Shown here: in pieces, positions 4,995 through 6,504 of the stretch | Position numbering within the stretch: the stretch's first letter is position 1 | Layout: each line of letters begins with the position of its first letter | Source of the DNA: an uncultured Oscillospiraceae bacterium | Lineage (GTDB): Bacteria; Bacillota; Clostridia; Oscillospirales; Ruminococcaceae | Assembly: GCA_900543705.1 (NCBI GenBank) | Contig: UQSL01000093.1 | Span: 1-6,504 of the forward strand | DNA length: 6,504 bases | Direction of reading: 5' to 3' | Translations under genes and position numbers: made by a program | The notes under the pieces: generated by a model | Seen by the model: only the letters and a program-made list of their open reading frames with translations | What the model was told of the DNA's origin: nothing | Databases searched by the model: none

Positions 4995-6504
4995 ATGAAA
5001 ATCGTCATCATCGGCGGCGTTGCGGCGGGTACAAAAGCTGCGGCAAAGCTGAAAAGGGAAAACCGGGATTATGAGGTTTTGATTCTGACCAAGGGGAAGG
5101 ATATCTCTTATGCGGGCTGCGGACTGCCCTATTATGTGGGAAAGGTAATTGAGGATAAGGGGCAGCTTATCGTCAATACGCCGCAGAGTTTTTCCAAGCT
5201 GACCGGGGCCGAGGTCAAGACCCGCACGGAGGTCACTGCCATCGACCGTGCAGCAAAAAAAGTCACTGCAGTGGATTTGGAGAGCGGGGAAAAAAGCGAG
5301 TATCCCTATGACAAGCTCATCATCGCGGTCGGCGCGGATCCGGTTCGTCTCCCAATCGATGGAATCGATTTGCCTGGCGTCTATACCATGCGCACACCGG
5401 ACGACGCCATCCGGCTCCGTGAAGCCGTGGAAGCCGGGAAAATCAAGCGCGCGGCAGTCATCGGCGGCGGATACATAGGACTGGAAATTGCAGAAAACCT
5501 CGTGGAGATGGGCGTGCGGGCGAGCGTCATCGAGATGCTTCCTCATGTTCTGCCCGGCTTTGACCCTGAGATGGCGGAATACGCGGAAAACAAGATGGCG
5601 GACGCGGGTGTGATGGTCTTTACAGGTACCAAACTCGTCGGCATTGAAGGCGAGGGGAAGGTGGAGAAAATCCGCACCGAAAAGCGCGCCATGAAAGCGG
5701 ATGCGGTTATTATGAGCGTGGGAATCCGTCCGAATACCGCGTTTTTGGCGGACAGCGGCATCGAGCTGATGCCGAACCGGACGATCAAGGTCAATGCTGA
5801 AATGCGGACAAACGATGAGGATATCTACGCGGTCGGAGACTGTGCCTGCGTCGTCAACGCCCAGACCCATGCGTCGGCCTGGTCGCCGATGGGTTCCTCC
5901 GCGAATATCGAGGGGCGACTGGTTGCAAGGACGATTGCGGGGGACAAGCGCGAATACCGGGGCGTGCTCGGTACGGCGGTTGCAAAGCTCGCGGGAATCA
6001 ATGTCGCACGCACGGGACTGACCGAAGCGGATGCCCTGAAAGCTGGATATGATGCCGTCAGCGTCGTCACGGTCGTGGATGATAAGGCGCATTACTACCC
6101 GGATGCATCTTCTTTTGTCGTTAAGATGATTGCGGACAGACAAACGCTGAAACTGCTCGGAATCCAGGTCATTGGCACGGGCGCCGTGGATAAGATGGCG
6201 GATATCACTGTAACCGCCATCAATATGGGCGCGACCCTGCACGATGTGGAGGACATGGATCTTGCGTACGCGCCGCCGTTTTCCACCGCAATCCATCCGT
6301 TTACCCACACGGTGAATGTTCTGCTCAACAAGATTTCCGGGGATTTTGAAACCATCACCCCGGCACAATATGCGCAGGGCATGGCGGAGGGCTATCAGGT
6401 TGTCGACCTCTCGATCCAGCCGTCTATTGAGGGCGCTCCCTATGTCGATTTGACCACCATCATCGATAAGATGGCGGGTTTTGAGGACAAAAACGAAAAG
6501 CTGC
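4995..6504 (+). CDS. FAD-dependent CoA-disulfide/persulfide reductase with rhodanese-like tail (3' end cut off)
   Basis: The frame stays open for 503 codons to the right edge, so the gene is partial. It starts at an ATG preceded by AAAGGAG (nine-base spacing). Residues 1-40 hold the FAD-binding GGVAAG (7-12). ISYAGCGLPYY places the single redox cysteine at residue 42, as in CoA-disulfide reductase and NADH oxidase/peroxidase. The NAD(P)H-binding GGGYIGLE is at 157-164 and the second FAD motif, YAVGDC, ends at 283. The dimerisation domain (about 330-440) keeps tyrosines at 367/368 and 425 (LAYAPPF) expected in CoA-disulfide reductases. From about residue 450 a further domain begins (VVDLSIQPSIEGAPYVDL), resembling the start of a rhodanese-like domain, as in CoADR-Rhd/persulfide reductases. 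The cytoplasmic enzyme probably reduces CoA disulfide, persulfides or polysulfide with NAD(P)H. NADH oxidase is an alternative. It is divergent from lysR. Confidence 0.9.
   Translation, partial: MKIVIIGGVAAGTKAAAKLKRENRDYEVLILTKGKDISYAGCGLPYYVGKVIEDKGQLIVNTPQSFSKLTGAEVKTRTEVTAIDRAAKKVTAVDLESGEKSEYPYDKLIIAVGADPVRLPIDGIDLPGVYTMRTPDDAIRLREAVEAGKIKRAAVIGGGYIGLEIAENLVEMGVRASVIEMLPHVLPGFDPEMAEYAENKMADAGVMVFTGTKLVGIEGEGKVEKIRTEKRAMKADAVIMSVGIRPNTAFLADSGIELMPNRTIKVNAEMRTNDEDIYAVGDCACVVNAQTHASAWSPMGSSANIEGRLVARTIAGDKREYRGVLGTAVAKLAGINVARTGLTEADALKAGYDAVSVVTVVDDKAHYYPDASSFVVKMIADRQTLKLLGIQVIGTGAVDKMADITVTAINMGATLHDVEDMDLAYAPPFSTAIHPFTHTVNVLLNKISGDFETITPAQYAQGMAEGYQVVDLSIQPSIEGAPYVDLTTIIDKMAGFEDKNEKL

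Noticed and set aside
4899..6368. 489-codon open frame on the minus strand
   Set aside because: It is antisense to the flavin reductase, whose FAD, NAD and redox-cysteine motifs are intact on the plus strand, and it crosses the reductase promoter and leader.

Overview
The window looks like chromosomal DNA of an anaerobic Firmicute of the class Clostridia, possibly near the Ruminococcaceae/Oscillospiraceae. This is inferred from about 50% G+C in the genes, AGGAGG-type ribosome sites, compact SigA promoters and the protein types; no taxonomic marker is present. It contains four complete protein genes, one large gene cut by the right edge, and an unusually long gene-less stretch in the middle.

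Positions 57-3014 (minus strand) form a copper-handling operon read right to left: an ArsR/SmtB-type repressor with a cysteine-rich tail, a 68-residue CopZ-like copper chaperone, and a 756-residue CopA-type Cu(I)-exporting P1B ATPase. A near-consensus promoter (TTGACA, 17 bp, TATATT) lies at 3053-3081. A perfect 11+4+11 palindrome covers its -35 element and a degenerate copy of the same motif covers the predicted start of transcription. The arrangement suggests autorepression relieved by metal. Both internal gaps carry stem-loops that could set the ratio of regulator, chaperone and pump.

Positions 3088-3855 hold no convincing protein gene but many inverted repeats. The best-supported element is a possible short minus-strand transcript from an extended -10 (3829-3837), through a 31-codon ORF, to a 12-bp stem followed by a T-rich tract (about 3624-3666).

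Positions 3856-6504 hold a divergent pair: a LysR-type regulator (minus strand) and, from 4995 to the right edge on the plus strand, a flavin disulfide reductase of the CoA-disulfide/persulfide reductase type. Its N-terminus has the FAD fold and the single redox cysteine. Its C-terminus runs into what looks like an unusual rhodanese-like domain, truncated by the window end. The shared 191-bp gap has a strong promoter for the reductase, a candidate LysR site near -70, and a stem-loop in the predicted leader. The LysR protein probably controls the reductase, in thiol or sulfane-sulfur metabolism. Copper and low-molecular-weight thiols are biochemically linked, but nothing here shows that the two units are co-regulated.
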